NCBI GenBank assembly: GCA_016938475.1
Contig: JAFGUP010000012.1
Span: 1-42,853 of the forward strand
DNA length: 42,853 bases
Reading direction: 5' to 3'
DNA from: Sphaerochaetaceae bacterium
GTDB taxonomy: Bacteria; Spirochaetota; Spirochaetia; Sphaerochaetales; Sphaerochaetaceae
The position numbers and the translations under genes are program-made. Below the pieces are notes generated by a model, which searched no databases, was not told the DNA's origin, and saw only the letters and a list, made by a program, of their open reading frames with translations. Shown here one piece after another: positions 8,691 through 18,098 of this stretch. The first letter of the stretch is position 1. Each line of letters begins with the position of its first letter.

Positions 8691-9911
8691 TCAGAGTTGA
8701 GAACGGGAAGAAGATCGCAGTGACCGACTCGCTATCATACTCACACTCATCAATCCCATTGCAATACTTGCTATGACAAGAATCAGTTCAACCGAGATGA
8801 TATCGGAAAGGGGGCCGAACAGTAACATGGAAAGAGGCATAAAAGCACTGCTGATCATCATCTCCACTGAGAAGACCCGTCCGATCACACGGGGGTCAGA
8901 TTCCTTCTGTATGATGGTAATGAACGGGGAGTTGTAGAGCGGAAGAGCGATACCGCTGATGAATATGCCTGCAATATAGAGGATAAAATTCCCTATCAGT
9001 GCCAGATACAGGGTTGTCACCGTGAAGATAACCATGCTGGAAAGAAGGATATGAAGCGGTTTCTTCGTGTGAAGAACCCCCGCGATGAGGGACCCGCCGA
9101 TTATCATGCCGGCACCGAAGAAGACTTCCAGTGTCCCAAGACGCCATACATCGCTTCCAAAGGAGCGGGCCACCTGCAAAGGAGTGAGGAATGCCAGCGG
9201 CGAGATCAGTGCATAGAACAGCGCAATATAGATGAACAAGGTTCGTATCAAGGTATGGTTTCTGATGTAGACGAGGCCCTGCCTGATCTCAGCAAGCTGA
9301 GAGGTAGAGGGCGAGTCATCAAACGGTGTACGAGGCACTTTCAGTACCGCAGTCATCAGAAAGATGGCGAACGCAGCGGTCACCACGTCGATATAGAACA
9401 GTGCTGCAAAGGGCGCTACGGAGAGTAGGAAGGCGCTGAGGGCAGGTGTCGCGATATTCACGACTGCTCTCACGGATCCGGTTATGCCGTTTATACGTAG
9501 CAGTTCCTTTTCAGGGACGATATCGGGAACCATAGCATTGACAGCCGGGACCTGGACACCGGCACCGAGAGCCCGCACCGCCATGGCGACCAGCAGCAGA
9601 GGTATAGATCCTAAACCAATGGTGAACAACACCGCTACTATAAGAGTCGTGACGGCGATCGCTCCGTCACTGAGAACGATAAGACGTTTCCTGTCAAACC
9701 TGTCTGCCCAGACTCCCCCGAGGGGGGAGATGAAGAAGGAAGGGACAAACCCGCTGATGATCGCAAGGGCCATCATCGTACCTGACTGGGTCGTGAGTGT
9801 TATATGCCAGGTGATCGCATACTGGACTAGAGAGGAGCCGAATAGTGAAAGATTCTGAGAGACCAGAAACACGAGGATATCTCGTTTCCAGAGTACTTCT
9901 TTTTTTCCCAT
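8691..9911 (-). CDS. MFS transporter, enterobactin-exporter-like (MFS_3) group
   Basis: This 406-aa protein has about twelve hydrophobic segments. The loop 2-3 signature of the major facilitator superfamily is PLGGVWADRFDRKRLIVLSD. The overall pattern, with a short cytoplasmic start and a central loop at about residues 190-215 containing SPSTSQLAEIRQGLVYIRNH, matches MFS_3-type exporters of macrolides or siderophores. It would use the proton gradient to expel a small molecule, which cannot be named. It is divergent from the ygiQ-like operon and lies upstream of the lipid kinase gene, which has its own promoter. Confidence 0.88.
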   Translation of the reverse strand: MGKKEVLWKRDILVFLVSQNLSLFGSSLVQYAITWHITLTTQSGTMMALAIISGFVPSFFISPLGGVWADRFDRKRLIVLSDGAIAVTTLIVAVLFTIGLGSIPLLLVAMAVRALGAGVQVPAVNAMVPDIVPEKELLRINGITGSVRAVVNIATPALSAFLLSVAPFAALFYIDVVTAAFAIFLMTAVLKVPRTPFDDSPSTSQLAEIRQGLVYIRNHTLIRTLFIYIALFYALISPLAFLTPLQVARSFGSDVWRLGTLEVFFGAGMIIGGSLIAGVLHTKKPLHILLSSMVIFTVTTLYLALIGNFILYIAGIFISGIALPLYNSPFITIIQKESDPRVIGRVFSVEMMISSAFMPLSMLLFGPLSDIISVELILVIASIAMGLMSVSMIASRSLRSSSRSQL

Positions 9912-10002
9912 ACTGGAAAGATACTCGATACGTCCGCGGGAGGATAGTAGGAAAAACAGGCAAAGCAGATCGATTTCGGTATGGATTACTCAAGGCCTTC
10001 CT

Positions 10003-10011
10003 TGGTATACT
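10003..10011 (+). promoter_or_regulatory. Extended -10 promoter candidate for the YgiQ operon
   Basis: TGGTATACT (10003-10011) is an extended -10 element (TGN plus TATACT). It lies 24 bases before the GTG start at 10036 with AAGGAG in between. No good -35 was seen, which is common for extended -10 promoters. Confidence 0.4.
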
Positions 10012-10035
10012 GTTTTTCTGCAAAGGAGTTATGCA

Positions 10036-11940
10036 GTGGCCCATTGCCCCGACATACCATACATACCAACAACCGCTCAGGAAATGCTCGATGCCCGCAT
10101 TGAGCAGTTTGATGTCATTTTTATATCAGGTGATGCTTATGTAGACCATCCTTCCTTTGCAGCAGCCATCCTTGGCCGGTGGATGCAATCCCTCGGCTAT
10201 ACGGTCGGAATCATTCCCCAGCCGGATGTGACTCGCCTTGAGGATTTCCTTGTTCTCGGTATCCCGAAACTCTGCTGTATGATCAGCGGAGGGAACATCG
10301 ATTCGATGGTCCTTCACTACACTGCCGACAAGAAAAGACGGAACGATGACCCCTACTCTCCGGGAGGCAGCAGCGGCTATAGGCCAGACAGAGCACTCAT
10401 TCCCTATACAGCACGAGCGAAACAGGCTTTCGGGAAAGATAAGCCGATCATCATCGGAGGAATCGAAGCTTCTCTTAGGAAGTTCGCACACTATGATTAC
10501 TGGAGCGATCTGGTGAGAAGGAGTATCCTTCTTGACACCAAAGCAGACCTTCTTGTCTACGGTATGGGAGAACTTCAGGTCCAAGAGATCCTTGAGAGGC
10601 TTAGGAGAGGAGACTCTATCAGGGAGATCAATACGGTTGCCGGTACAGCTTCCATCATCAGAGAGCGTGAGTTCGAAAGCTTCAGTGCCGGGAAGAAGAT
10701 CGTCCAGCTTGACAGCTATGAAACGGTCAGTGAACGGGATAGAAAAAGCAATCAGCCGACTCAGGAGGGCAAGCGTTCCTACGCAAAAAGTTTCCGGACG
10801 GTGATGCTTCATGAGAACCCCTTCGATACCGCCCTACTCGTGCAGAAACACAACGATTCCTATATCGTAGTGCAGCCACCCATGAGGCCTCTGACTCAAA
10901 AGGAGTTCGATGCCGTTCAGGAACTGCCCTACCGCAGAACTCCACATCCCCGCTACAAAGGCGTCGATATTCCCGCACTACGGGAAGTACAGTTTTCTCT
11001 GACAAGCAACAGAGGATGTTTTGGTTCCTGCTCCTTCTGTGCAATCACCAGCCACCAGGGACGTATCATCTCTCCTCGTTCAACGGCCTCTCTCGTACGT
11101 GAAGCTGAGAGTATGATAGCGCATCATGATTTTAAGGGTATCATTAGCGATGTCGGAGGTCCTACCGCCAATTTCCAGGAAATCGCGTGTGAGAAACAGA
11201 AAAAAAGCGGCCCATGCACAAACAGGTTCTGCCTCTACCCCAATGCCTGCAGTGAACTCACAGATAGCCATGCATCTTATCTCGAGAAACTAAGAGCCCT
11301 GCGCAGCCTTGAAGGTGTCAAGCGAGTCTTCATCCGCTCAGGTATTCGTTACGACTATCTCCTTTCAAAAGCTGACAGAAGGACGCGTGAGACGTTCATG
11401 ATGGATCTGGTGACACACCATGTGAGTGGTCAGCTCCGTGTAGCCCCCGAGCATATCGCAAGAGGAGCCTTGCAGGCCATGGGCAAACCGGACAGCAACG
11501 CTTACGAGGAGTTCAATCATCTGTTCCACCAGGCAACAGAAAAGGCAGGGAAGGAACAGTATTGCGTCCCGTATCTGATCGCTGCTCATCCGGGGACAAC
11601 CATGAAGGATGCGATCGAACTTGCCATGTACCTTAAGAAGACCCATTTCATTCCTGAGCAGGTACAGGTCTTTTACCCCACCCCCGGCACCGTTGCCACC
11701 TGTATGTACTACACCGGACTTGATCCGAGGCCCGGAACGGATACGATGAAAGAGGTCTATGTTCCGAAGGGAAGGGAGCGTAACATGCAGCGGGCTCTTC
11801 TCCACTTCCATCTTCCTCAGAACAGGAAACTTGTCATGGAAGCTCTGAGAGGTGAACAGATGAACAACCTGATCCCGAAACTATTAGGCTTCAGAGGCCA
11901 GGATACACGTAAGAAAGGAGCAGGAGCACACAGATCATGA
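10036..11940 (+). CDS. YgiQ family radical SAM protein
   Basis: This 634-aa protein matches the YgiQ (UPF0313) family in length and order. An N-terminal B12-binding-like half begins with the family phrase IPTTAQEMLDARIEQFDV. The radical SAM core carries the 4Fe-4S ligating CxxxCxxC in RGCFGSCSFCAIT, at about residues 328-335. A C-terminal segment follows with the conserved RVAPEHIA and QVQVFYPTPGT. The true reaction of YgiQ proteins is not established. Translation starts at GTG 10036, eight bases after AAGGAG; an ATG five bases upstream is in another frame. The stop overlaps the MATE gene start by four bases (ATGA), so the two are coupled. Confidence 0.93.
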   Translation: MAHCPDIPYIPTTAQEMLDARIEQFDVIFISGDAYVDHPSFAAAILGRWMQSLGYTVGIIPQPDVTRLEDFLVLGIPKLCCMISGGNIDSMVLHYTADKKRRNDDPYSPGGSSGYRPDRALIPYTARAKQAFGKDKPIIIGGIEASLRKFAHYDYWSDLVRRSILLDTKADLLVYGMGELQVQEILERLRRGDSIREINTVAGTASIIREREFESFSAGKKIVQLDSYETVSERDRKSNQPTQEGKRSYAKSFRTVMLHENPFDTALLVQKHNDSYIVVQPPMRPLTQKEFDAVQELPYRRTPHPRYKGVDIPALREVQFSLTSNRGCFGSCSFCAITSHQGRIISPRSTASLVREAESMIAHHDFKGIISDVGGPTANFQEIACEKQKKSGPCTNRFCLYPNACSELTDSHASYLEKLRALRSLEGVKRVFIRSGIRYDYLLSKADRRTRETFMMDLVTHHVSGQLRVAPEHIARGALQAMGKPDSNAYEEFNHLFHQATEKAGKEQYCVPYLIAAHPGTTMKDAIELAMYLKKTHFIPEQVQVFYPTPGTVATCMYYTGLDPRPGTDTMKEVYVPKGRERNMQRALLHFHLPQNRKLVMEALRGEQMNNLIPKLLGFRGQDTRKKGAGAHRS

Positions 11941-13373
11941 ACATCCCACCACCTCAGGAAGCTTTTGACGGAAAGGTCTTTGCCCGTCGCCTTGCATACC
12001 TATCACTACCCATCATCCTACAGAACCTTCTTACAAGCAGCCTCTCCTTCATCGATACGCTTATGATTGCACAGGTAAGTGAAGCTGCTCTTGCAGCGGT
12101 TGGTCTGGCCAACCAGATGTTCTTTCTGATCCTGTTGTTCTATTTCGGAGTGAGTAGCGGAGCTGGAATCTTCATCGCACAGTATTGGGGTGCACGACAG
12201 AATGACAACCTTCGAAAGACAATGGGTATCGCACTGAGCGTCGCTCTGCTGGGAGCGCTCTTTGCCGGTGCTGTCTCGTTCTTTTTCCCCTACGCTGTCA
12301 TGCGAATATTCAGTGATGATCCGCTTGTGATCCAGCAGGGCATTTCCTACCTGAAGATCGTTGCTTTCAGCTACATCACTCATGCGGTTGTGATGATCTA
12401 CTCCGCGGCGCTGCGCTCCACCGGTGATTCCCGGACTCCGATGTACACATCGGTTGTCTCCCTGCTTGTGAACATTATCCTCAATTATGCACTGATCCTC
12501 GGCAATTTCGGATTTCCCCGGCTGGAAGTGAAGGGTGCGGCGATAGCCACACTGATCGCCCGATTACTTGAAGTATTCCTTCTCATATTCGTTATCTACA
12601 GGCGTGGAGGTGCTATCGCAGCCCCGATATCAGACCTTTTCTCCTTCAACAGAGAGGAGGTAAAGGCCTATTTCAGGACGTGTCTCCCTGTCATTCTCAA
12701 TGAGATGTTCTGGTCCCTCGGCATGACGTTCTATAAGATCGCTTTCGCCAGACTCGGCACACAGGTCATCGCCTCAGTGAATGTAACACAGGCGATCGAA
12801 CACCTTTTCTTTGTCGTTCTCATCGGAATCAGTCACTCTGCCGCGGTCATGATCGGCAACAAAATCGGAGAGAATCAGATCACCCTGTCACAGCGATATG
12901 CGATAACATTCCTGAAAGTATCCTTCACCGTAGGACTTATCATGGGTTCGCTGTTCTTCATGATCTCTCCTCTGCTGGTAAGTATCTTCAACCTGACCAG
13001 TTACGTATACGATCTCAGCGTACTATCCCTGCGGGTTCTTTCACTCTACCTTCCCGTCAAGGCTCTTACGATGATGATAGTCGTGGGAATCCTTCGTTCA
13101 GGAGGAGATACAACGTTCTCCATGGTCGTTGAGATATCAGGAGTGTGGTTCATCGGAGTGCCCCTCGCCTTCCTGGGAGCTCTTGTGTTCGACCTGCCAA
13201 TTTATGCTATCTACGCACTCATAGGGCTCGAAGAGATCTATAAGAGCATCATCAGTCTCATGAGAATCAAGAAAGGGAAATGGATCAGACGACTGGTAGA
13301 ACCTGTCGAGCCTCTACCTGAGTTGAACAAGGTTCTTGACCCCGACAAGGCCTCTGCCTATAGTAGTGAATGA
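11937..13373 (+). CDS. MATE family efflux transporter
   Basis: This 478-aa protein has twelve predicted membrane helices in two similar halves. It shows MATE/NorM hallmarks: an N-terminal LSLPIILQNLLTSSLSFIDT helix and AALAAVGLANQMFF in helix 2. The family exports cationic compounds in exchange for Na+ or H+. No substrate can be inferred; neighbouring nagA and pepD suggest a housekeeping operon rather than a resistance locus. The start overlaps ygiQ by ATGA, and nagA follows 19 bases later. Confidence 0.92.
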   Translation: MNIPPPQEAFDGKVFARRLAYLSLPIILQNLLTSSLSFIDTLMIAQVSEAALAAVGLANQMFFLILLFYFGVSSGAGIFIAQYWGARQNDNLRKTMGIALSVALLGALFAGAVSFFFPYAVMRIFSDDPLVIQQGISYLKIVAFSYITHAVVMIYSAALRSTGDSRTPMYTSVVSLLVNIILNYALILGNFGFPRLEVKGAAIATLIARLLEVFLLIFVIYRRGGAIAAPISDLFSFNREEVKAYFRTCLPVILNEMFWSLGMTFYKIAFARLGTQVIASVNVTQAIEHLFFVVLIGISHSAAVMIGNKIGENQITLSQRYAITFLKVSFTVGLIMGSLFFMISPLLVSIFNLTSYVYDLSVLSLRVLSLYLPVKALTMMIVVGILRSGGDTTFSMVVEISGVWFIGVPLAFLGALVFDLPIYAIYALIGLEEIYKSIISLMRIKKGKWIRRLVEPVEPLPELNKVLDPDKASAYSSE

Positions 13374-13392
13374 GAGAGGGGAGGAAAGACGC

Positions 13393-14571
13393 ATGTCAAC
13401 ACAGGTCCTCATCAACGGCACAGTGATTTCCGGTACAGTCAAGTTGCCAGGCTGCGGCTTATTCATCGATGCAGACGGCCTCATCGGCGACATATTCAAT
13501 ATGAACAGATTCTCTCAGAAGCGCTTCCCCGAGGGGACGGAGATTATTGATGTTCATGGTGCCTATATAGTTCCCGGTCTCATAGATACTCACATCCACG
13601 GTATCGGCGGATGGGGAACCGAGGACCTGTCGGGCGCATCAATCCTGCACATGAGTGAACGCCTTGCCGATTTCGGCGTGTCTGGGTTCTTTCCCACCGT
13701 GTATACCGACACGAAGGAGAGAATGTTCGATGCGATAGAGCAAATCACCGAGGTTATAGGAACTGAAACAGGTGCCGAGATCCTCGGGATCAACGTGGAG
13801 GGTCCATTCATATCCCACGCACGTCTTGGCGCTCAGAATCCCTTCGGTGTGCAGCCCGTCGATCTTGAACTGTTCGATGAGATTATCGAGAGGGGCAAAG
13901 GTCATATCGTGTGTATGACTGTCGCCCCTGAACTGAAACACATGAGAGAGCTTGCTCTCAGAGCCATTAAAAAGGGGATCGTACTTCTTGCAGGTCATAC
14001 CAATGCAACTTATGAGAATATCCTCGAGGGAATGCAGGTCGGAATACTTCATTCCACTCACTTCTTCAATGCGATGAGCCGCCTCCATCACCGCAACCCC
14101 GGAACCGTCGGTGCAATCATGATTGAACAGGATATGCAGTGTGAGGTGATTGCCGATGGGGTACACGTGCATCCCGATCTGATAAAACTCCTGCTGAGAG
14201 AAAAATCGGTCAGGAATGTTGTACTGGTCACCGATTCACTCAAACCTACCGAACAGAAAGAGGGTGAGCTCATAGCCAACGGAGAACCGGCTCTTCTCGG
14301 TCACGATGGAGCGTTTCACCGCAAGAGCGATTATGATACGCTTCTCGGCTCCGCCCTGACCATGATCAAGGGAGTCAGAAACCTTATTTCGTGGGAGATT
14401 CCCATTGAAGATGTCATGCAGATGGCGGCAGGAAACCCTGCAAGGATCTATGACATCGCCTTGAAAGGCAAGTTGACCCCCGGCTATTTTGCCGATATTG
14501 CCGTCCTTGATGAACATATAGACCTGAAGGCCCTGTTCATACGTGGCTCAATGGTGAGAAACTATCTGTGA
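13393..14571 (+). CDS. nagA: N-acetylglucosamine-6-phosphate deacetylase
   Basis: This 392-aa amidohydrolase converts GlcNAc-6-P to glucosamine-6-P plus acetate, in amino-sugar and cell-wall recycling. Family features visible are the metal-binding GLIDTHIHG near residue 60, NVEGPFIS with the conserved Glu, AGHTNA, STHFFNAMSRLHHRNPG, and DGVHVHPDL. The catalytic Asp lies in VLVTDSLKPT. The reading frame is open upstream to a TTG at 13336 inside the MATE gene. ATG 13393 is chosen because it follows GGGGAGGAAA and begins a normal amidohydrolase N-terminus (STQVLINGTV). nagB is not in the window. Confidence 0.94.
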   Translation: MSTQVLINGTVISGTVKLPGCGLFIDADGLIGDIFNMNRFSQKRFPEGTEIIDVHGAYIVPGLIDTHIHGIGGWGTEDLSGASILHMSERLADFGVSGFFPTVYTDTKERMFDAIEQITEVIGTETGAEILGINVEGPFISHARLGAQNPFGVQPVDLELFDEIIERGKGHIVCMTVAPELKHMRELALRAIKKGIVLLAGHTNATYENILEGMQVGILHSTHFFNAMSRLHHRNPGTVGAIMIEQDMQCEVIADGVHVHPDLIKLLLREKSVRNVVLVTDSLKPTEQKEGELIANGEPALLGHDGAFHRKSDYDTLLGSALTMIKGVRNLISWEIPIEDVMQMAAGNPARIYDIALKGKLTPGYFADIAVLDEHIDLKALFIRGSMVRNYL

Positions 14572-14603
14572 ACGATAAAACAACACATAAGGAGCATACA
14601 CAC

Positions 14604-16058
14604 ATGACGAAACAAGAAGAGCCATTGTATACAGACGGTCTATGGAAATACTTCAAAGAGATATCAGATATCCCCCGAGAATCAGGAAACGAAGGAGGAG
14701 TGCGAGAGTACCTGCTCTCCTTTGCTGCAAAGCATGGATACACTGCCCTCACTGATGCTGCAGGAAACGTTATCATGAAGGTCCCCGCAACACCGGGTAA
14801 GGAACATGTTGCTCCGCTTGCGTTTCAGGGTCACATGGACATGGTGTGTGTAAAAGAGGAAGGTTCGGATCATAACTTCCTGACTGACGGGATCACACTG
14901 CTCAGGGAAGGAGATTACCTTCGGGCAGACGGAACGACCCTTGGCGCTGATAACGGTATTGCCCTGGCTCTGATGCTTGACCTGTTCTCCGATTCCAGGG
15001 CCGTACATGGTCCTCTGGAAGGCATCTTTACCGTCGAAGAGGAAACCGGCCTCACCGGAGCGTTTGCAGTTGAACCGGAGATGATCCAGAGCAGGCGCCT
15101 GATCAATCTCGACAGCGAAGAAGAGGGGATATTCTATATCGGCTGCGCCGGAGGTAACGAGATTGACGGAGATCTGACAATCTCGGAAACCGGGATTGAC
15201 CCTAATGAGAACCAGTGGGAGATCACGGTCCGAGGACTTCTCGGCGGACACAGCGGAGGAGAGATCCACACGCAGCGAGGCAACGCTATCAAGATCATGG
15301 CCCGTCTTCTCTCTTCGCTACGCAAAGATGACTCCTTCAGGCTCATACGGATAGATGGCGGAGTCAGAAGGAATGTCATCCCCGGCACCTGCACAGCACA
15401 CATCGCTATTTCGCTTGACCTGGACAGTCTGAAACAGAAGCTCAGTTCAGTGTGTTCGATTGTCCAACAGGAGCTCAAGTACGTTGAGCCGTCTATCGTC
15501 TGCTCAGTGGACGAAAGCGCAGTGAAAGCGAAAACTTCTCTATCTCAGGAACAGAGCACGGGGCTCATCCGCTCCCTTCTTCTTGCTCCTCACGGACCCC
15601 TGAGAATGAGCGAAGCTCTTGAGAATGTCGTGGAGACCTCTGCAAACCTTGCCATCATCTCAACAGAGGAAGGTCATGTGCATATGGTGAGCTCTCACCG
15701 ATCCTCTGTAGAGAGTGCACGGGATCATGCAGCTGACCTGACCGAAGAAGCGTTCAGTGCGTGTGGCGCTAAGGTTGTACGAGGAGGCTCCTACCCTGCC
15801 TGGACACCTAACCCCGAGTCCCCTCTTGCCAGGTTCTGCGCTGCAGCCTACCGTTCCTCTGCTAAGAAGGAGCCGATCATTACCGCAATTCATGCAGGTC
15901 TGGAATGCGGAATCATCAATGACAGGATCAAGGGAATGGATTCTGTCTCGCTCGGACCCGATATCGAAGGTGTTCACTCTGTGAACGAGAGGCTCTCCAT
16001 CAGCTCGAGTGAACGGGTTGCCTCATTCATCCGCCACCTATGCAGTATCGTCGAATGA
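14604..16058 (+). CDS. pepD: Aminoacyl-histidine dipeptidase (PepD, M20 family)
   Basis: This 484-aa cytosolic metallopeptidase hydrolyses Xaa-His and other dipeptides. M20 zinc ligands and catalytic residues are visible: GHMDMV, LGADNGIALAL, VEEETGLTGAF, NLDSEEEG with the following IGCAGG typical of PepD, and a late SLGPDIEGVHSVNE with the last metal-binding His. The length equals the E. coli enzyme almost exactly when ATG 14604, behind AAGGAG, is used. A GTG overlapping the nagA stop is the only upstream alternative and lacks a ribosome site. It is the last gene of the ygiQ-MATE-nagA-pepD run and is followed by a hairpin. Confidence 0.94.
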   Translation: MTKQEEPLYTDGLWKYFKEISDIPRESGNEGGVREYLLSFAAKHGYTALTDAAGNVIMKVPATPGKEHVAPLAFQGHMDMVCVKEEGSDHNFLTDGITLLREGDYLRADGTTLGADNGIALALMLDLFSDSRAVHGPLEGIFTVEEETGLTGAFAVEPEMIQSRRLINLDSEEEGIFYIGCAGGNEIDGDLTISETGIDPNENQWEITVRGLLGGHSGGEIHTQRGNAIKIMARLLSSLRKDDSFRLIRIDGGVRRNVIPGTCTAHIAISLDLDSLKQKLSSVCSIVQQELKYVEPSIVCSVDESAVKAKTSLSQEQSTGLIRSLLLAPHGPLRMSEALENVVETSANLAIISTEEGHVHMVSSHRSSVESARDHAADLTEEAFSACGAKVVRGGSYPAWTPNPESPLARFCAAAYRSSAKKEPIITAIHAGLECGIINDRIKGMDSVSLGPDIEGVHSVNERLSISSSERVASFIRHLCSIVE

Positions 16059-16067
16059 TATAAAGCA

Positions 16068-16090
16068 GGCTGTCAGTCTCCCTGACAGCC
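16068..16090. terminator. Bidirectional hairpin between pepD and fprA
   Basis: GGCTGTCAG, loop TCTCC, CTGACAGCC form a perfect 9-bp stem in the 66-base gap between two convergent genes. It is flanked by short AT-rich sequence but no long T run. It probably stops transcription from both sides. Confidence 0.65.
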
Positions 16091-16124
16091 CATTTGTATG
16101 CATACGAAGGTCTCTCTTCTCAGG

Positions 16125-17333
16125 TTAAGGTCTCACCGCAGCGGCAAGAACCTTTGCTGCTTGACGAACCTTTTCGACATCCTCTTCCGTCGGTGCTCCC
16201 TGATACTCGATAGTATCGACACACTCCCACTTCAGCGATTCAATGAAAGGATCGAACTGTTTCTGTGCACCTCCAGACCATCCATAGGAACCCAGACGAA
16301 CCACTTTACGGCGATTGACATGGGATCTCTCCAGAATGTCGAGCACATGGTACATTGGTGGGAACATTTTATACTCATAGGTCGGCATCGCAAACACAAG
16401 GCCTGCAGAGTCCCATGCAGATGAGAGGATGTATGAAGCATGCTCCTGTGGCACCTGATGAGTGACGACCTTTACCCCTTCGGCTTCAAGCGAAGCCTGC
16501 ATAAGGGGGATGAGTTTTGCACTGTTGCCATACATCGTGGAGTACACGATGGTCACCATCCCCTTTTTTGGTTCGTTCATATTCAGTGCATACTGATTAT
16601 ACAGATCAACGATCTTTTTAGGTTCATAGCGCCAGATGATTCCATGTGAAGGAGCAATGATGCTGATATCGAGTGATGCGAGTTTCGCGATAGCCTTCAA
16701 CACGAAAGGAGAGAAGGTTGATACGATATTGCTATAGTACCTTCTTGTCTCAGGAATCAGGCGGTCCCATTCTTCCTGAGTGAGTTCATCATCGAATGAG
16801 TGCTTATACGTTCCAAAAGATCCGAATCCATCACAACTGAACAGAATCTTATCCTCGACAAGATAACTCATCATAGTCTCCGGCCAGTGGATATTCGGAG
16901 TCTCCTCAAAAACGATCGTCTTTCCTCCAAGGTCGATAGAATCACCCGAGGAGACTGCGCGCACGTTCTCTTTCACCCCATAAAACGCTTCCACCAGGGG
17001 TACCGCTTTCTTCGTACAGAGGATCTCGAGTTTATCGTTATCTTTCACCATCTCGGCAAGGTGCCCGGTATGGTCCGGTTCCATATGATTCAGAATAAGA
17101 TAATCAACATCATTGAACGAAATGCCGAGAGAATCGATCTGTTTCTGGAACTTTGCCGCAGCACCTTCCCAGTCTTTCACAAGATCGATGAAGGCGATCT
17201 TATCCTTTCCTTTCACAATATACGAGTTTATGTTCACTCCATCGGGAAGCGGCCAAATCCCTTCAAAGAGGTCTCTCGTCTCAATGTCAGCAAAAATACG
17301 GTATACACCGTCAACAATTTTATCCGGTTTCAT
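16125..17333 (-). CDS. A-type flavoprotein (flavodiiron protein, FprA/ROO family)
   Basis: This 402-aa cytoplasmic enzyme reduces O2 to water and/or NO to N2O, protecting anaerobes. The N-terminal metallo-beta-lactamase-like domain carries the diiron ligands: HMEPDH (H-x-E-x-D-H), the His in NIHWPE, the Asp in SCDGFGSFG and the His in PSHGIIW. The C-terminal flavodoxin domain, from about residue 255, has the FMN loop IVYSTMYGNSAKL and a later GSYGWSGG. There is no rubredoxin domain, so an external electron donor is needed. ATG 17333 is chosen because GGAGGA lies seven bases before it. It implies an anaerobic, O2-exposed host. Confidence 0.94.
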   Translation of the reverse strand: MKPDKIVDGVYRIFADIETRDLFEGIWPLPDGVNINSYIVKGKDKIAFIDLVKDWEGAAAKFQKQIDSLGISFNDVDYLILNHMEPDHTGHLAEMVKDNDKLEILCTKKAVPLVEAFYGVKENVRAVSSGDSIDLGGKTIVFEETPNIHWPETMMSYLVEDKILFSCDGFGSFGTYKHSFDDELTQEEWDRLIPETRRYYSNIVSTFSPFVLKAIAKLASLDISIIAPSHGIIWRYEPKKIVDLYNQYALNMNEPKKGMVTIVYSTMYGNSAKLIPLMQASLEAEGVKVVTHQVPQEHASYILSSAWDSAGLVFAMPTYEYKMFPPMYHVLDILERSHVNRRKVVRLGSYGWSGGAQKQFDPFIESLKWECVDTIEYQGAPTEEDVEKVRQAAKVLAAAVRP

Positions 17334-17368
17334 GTTCTGTCCTCCCGTCACGGGTATTGTGTTTCCTC

Positions 17369-18097
17369 TCACAGATACGATATCTGTAACCTTCGTCTTT
17401 TAATCTCTGCTATCCGGTCCCTGCAGTCAGGCATGTGTAAACCGATCAGATCTTTAAACCTTTTACTGTGGTCAAAATACACAAGATGTGCCACCTCGTG
17501 TAGTGCTACATATTCTATCAGGTTTCGTGGAAGCATTAAAGACCTCCTTGAAAAACTGAGATGCCGGTTTCTCGAACAGCTACCCAGTCGTTTCGGGTAT
17601 CCTGCCATCCCTATCGTCACATCCTCGGCCTTTATTCCAAGAGCATCGAGGTATCTGTGAACGTATGGCGTATAGACCTCTTTTCCCAGGGAATCATAGA
17701 ATCGGTTGATCAGTGACGCAATGACCCGTTTTGACCTGCCGGGAGAACTGACCCTGAGTATATGCCGGTCAAGAACAACAGACTCCTTTGAACCCTTACA
17801 CACCTGCAGGTACACACGCTCACCAAGCACGAGGAATTCATCGCCATCCCGGTAGGTATGTTCATCAAGTCTGCCGGGAAGAGTTCTGACCATTGAAGTC
17901 TGTCGCTCTATCCAATCTGTGTGTTTCAGGACGATATCCTCGATCCTTTGTGTACTCATCGCCTTCGGGGCAGAGACCACCAGAGTTCCTGCATCGTCAA
18001 TCTTCATCGCGACGCGCGTCCTGCGGGCACTGCGAACCAGAGAATACTGTACTTTCCTGCCACTTTTCACTACACTCTCCTTGTACAGGGGGGACAC
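17369..18097 (-). CDS. YgjP-like (DUF45/WLM-type) metallopeptidase
   Basis: This 242-aa protein has the gluzincin motif HEVAHLVYFDHSKRF, where HExxH binds zinc and the following His-Ser-Lys-Arg-Phe is typical of the YgjP/DUF45 family. The N-terminal half is basic, with SLVRSARRTRVAMKI near the start. No export signal, so it is cytosolic. The biological substrate of this family is not settled. The frame starts at GTG 18097. A second GTG at 18070 has AAGGAG six bases upstream and may be the real start. Its 5' end is back-to-back with the TTG start of the next rightward gene, with almost no spacer. Confidence 0.85.
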   Translation of the reverse strand: MSPLYKESVVKSGRKVQYSLVRSARRTRVAMKIDDAGTLVVSAPKAMSTQRIEDIVLKHTDWIERQTSMVRTLPGRLDEHTYRDGDEFLVLGERVYLQVCKGSKESVVLDRHILRVSSPGRSKRVIASLINRFYDSLGKEVYTPYVHRYLDALGIKAEDVTIGMAGYPKRLGSCSRNRHLSFSRRSLMLPRNLIEYVALHEVAHLVYFDHSKRFKDLIGLHMPDCRDRIAEIKRRRLQISYL

Positions 18098-18098
18098 A

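Noticed and set aside
9845-10144. Open frame with ATG 10031 behind AAGGAG, overlapping the ygiQ start.
   Set aside because: It has no recognisable protein features and overlaps the well-supported YgiQ frame that uses the same ribosome site with GTG 10036.
16800-17660. A 286-codon open frame antisense to the flavodiiron and YgjP genes.
   Set aside because: It spans two well-supported genes on the other strand and encodes no recognisable domain.
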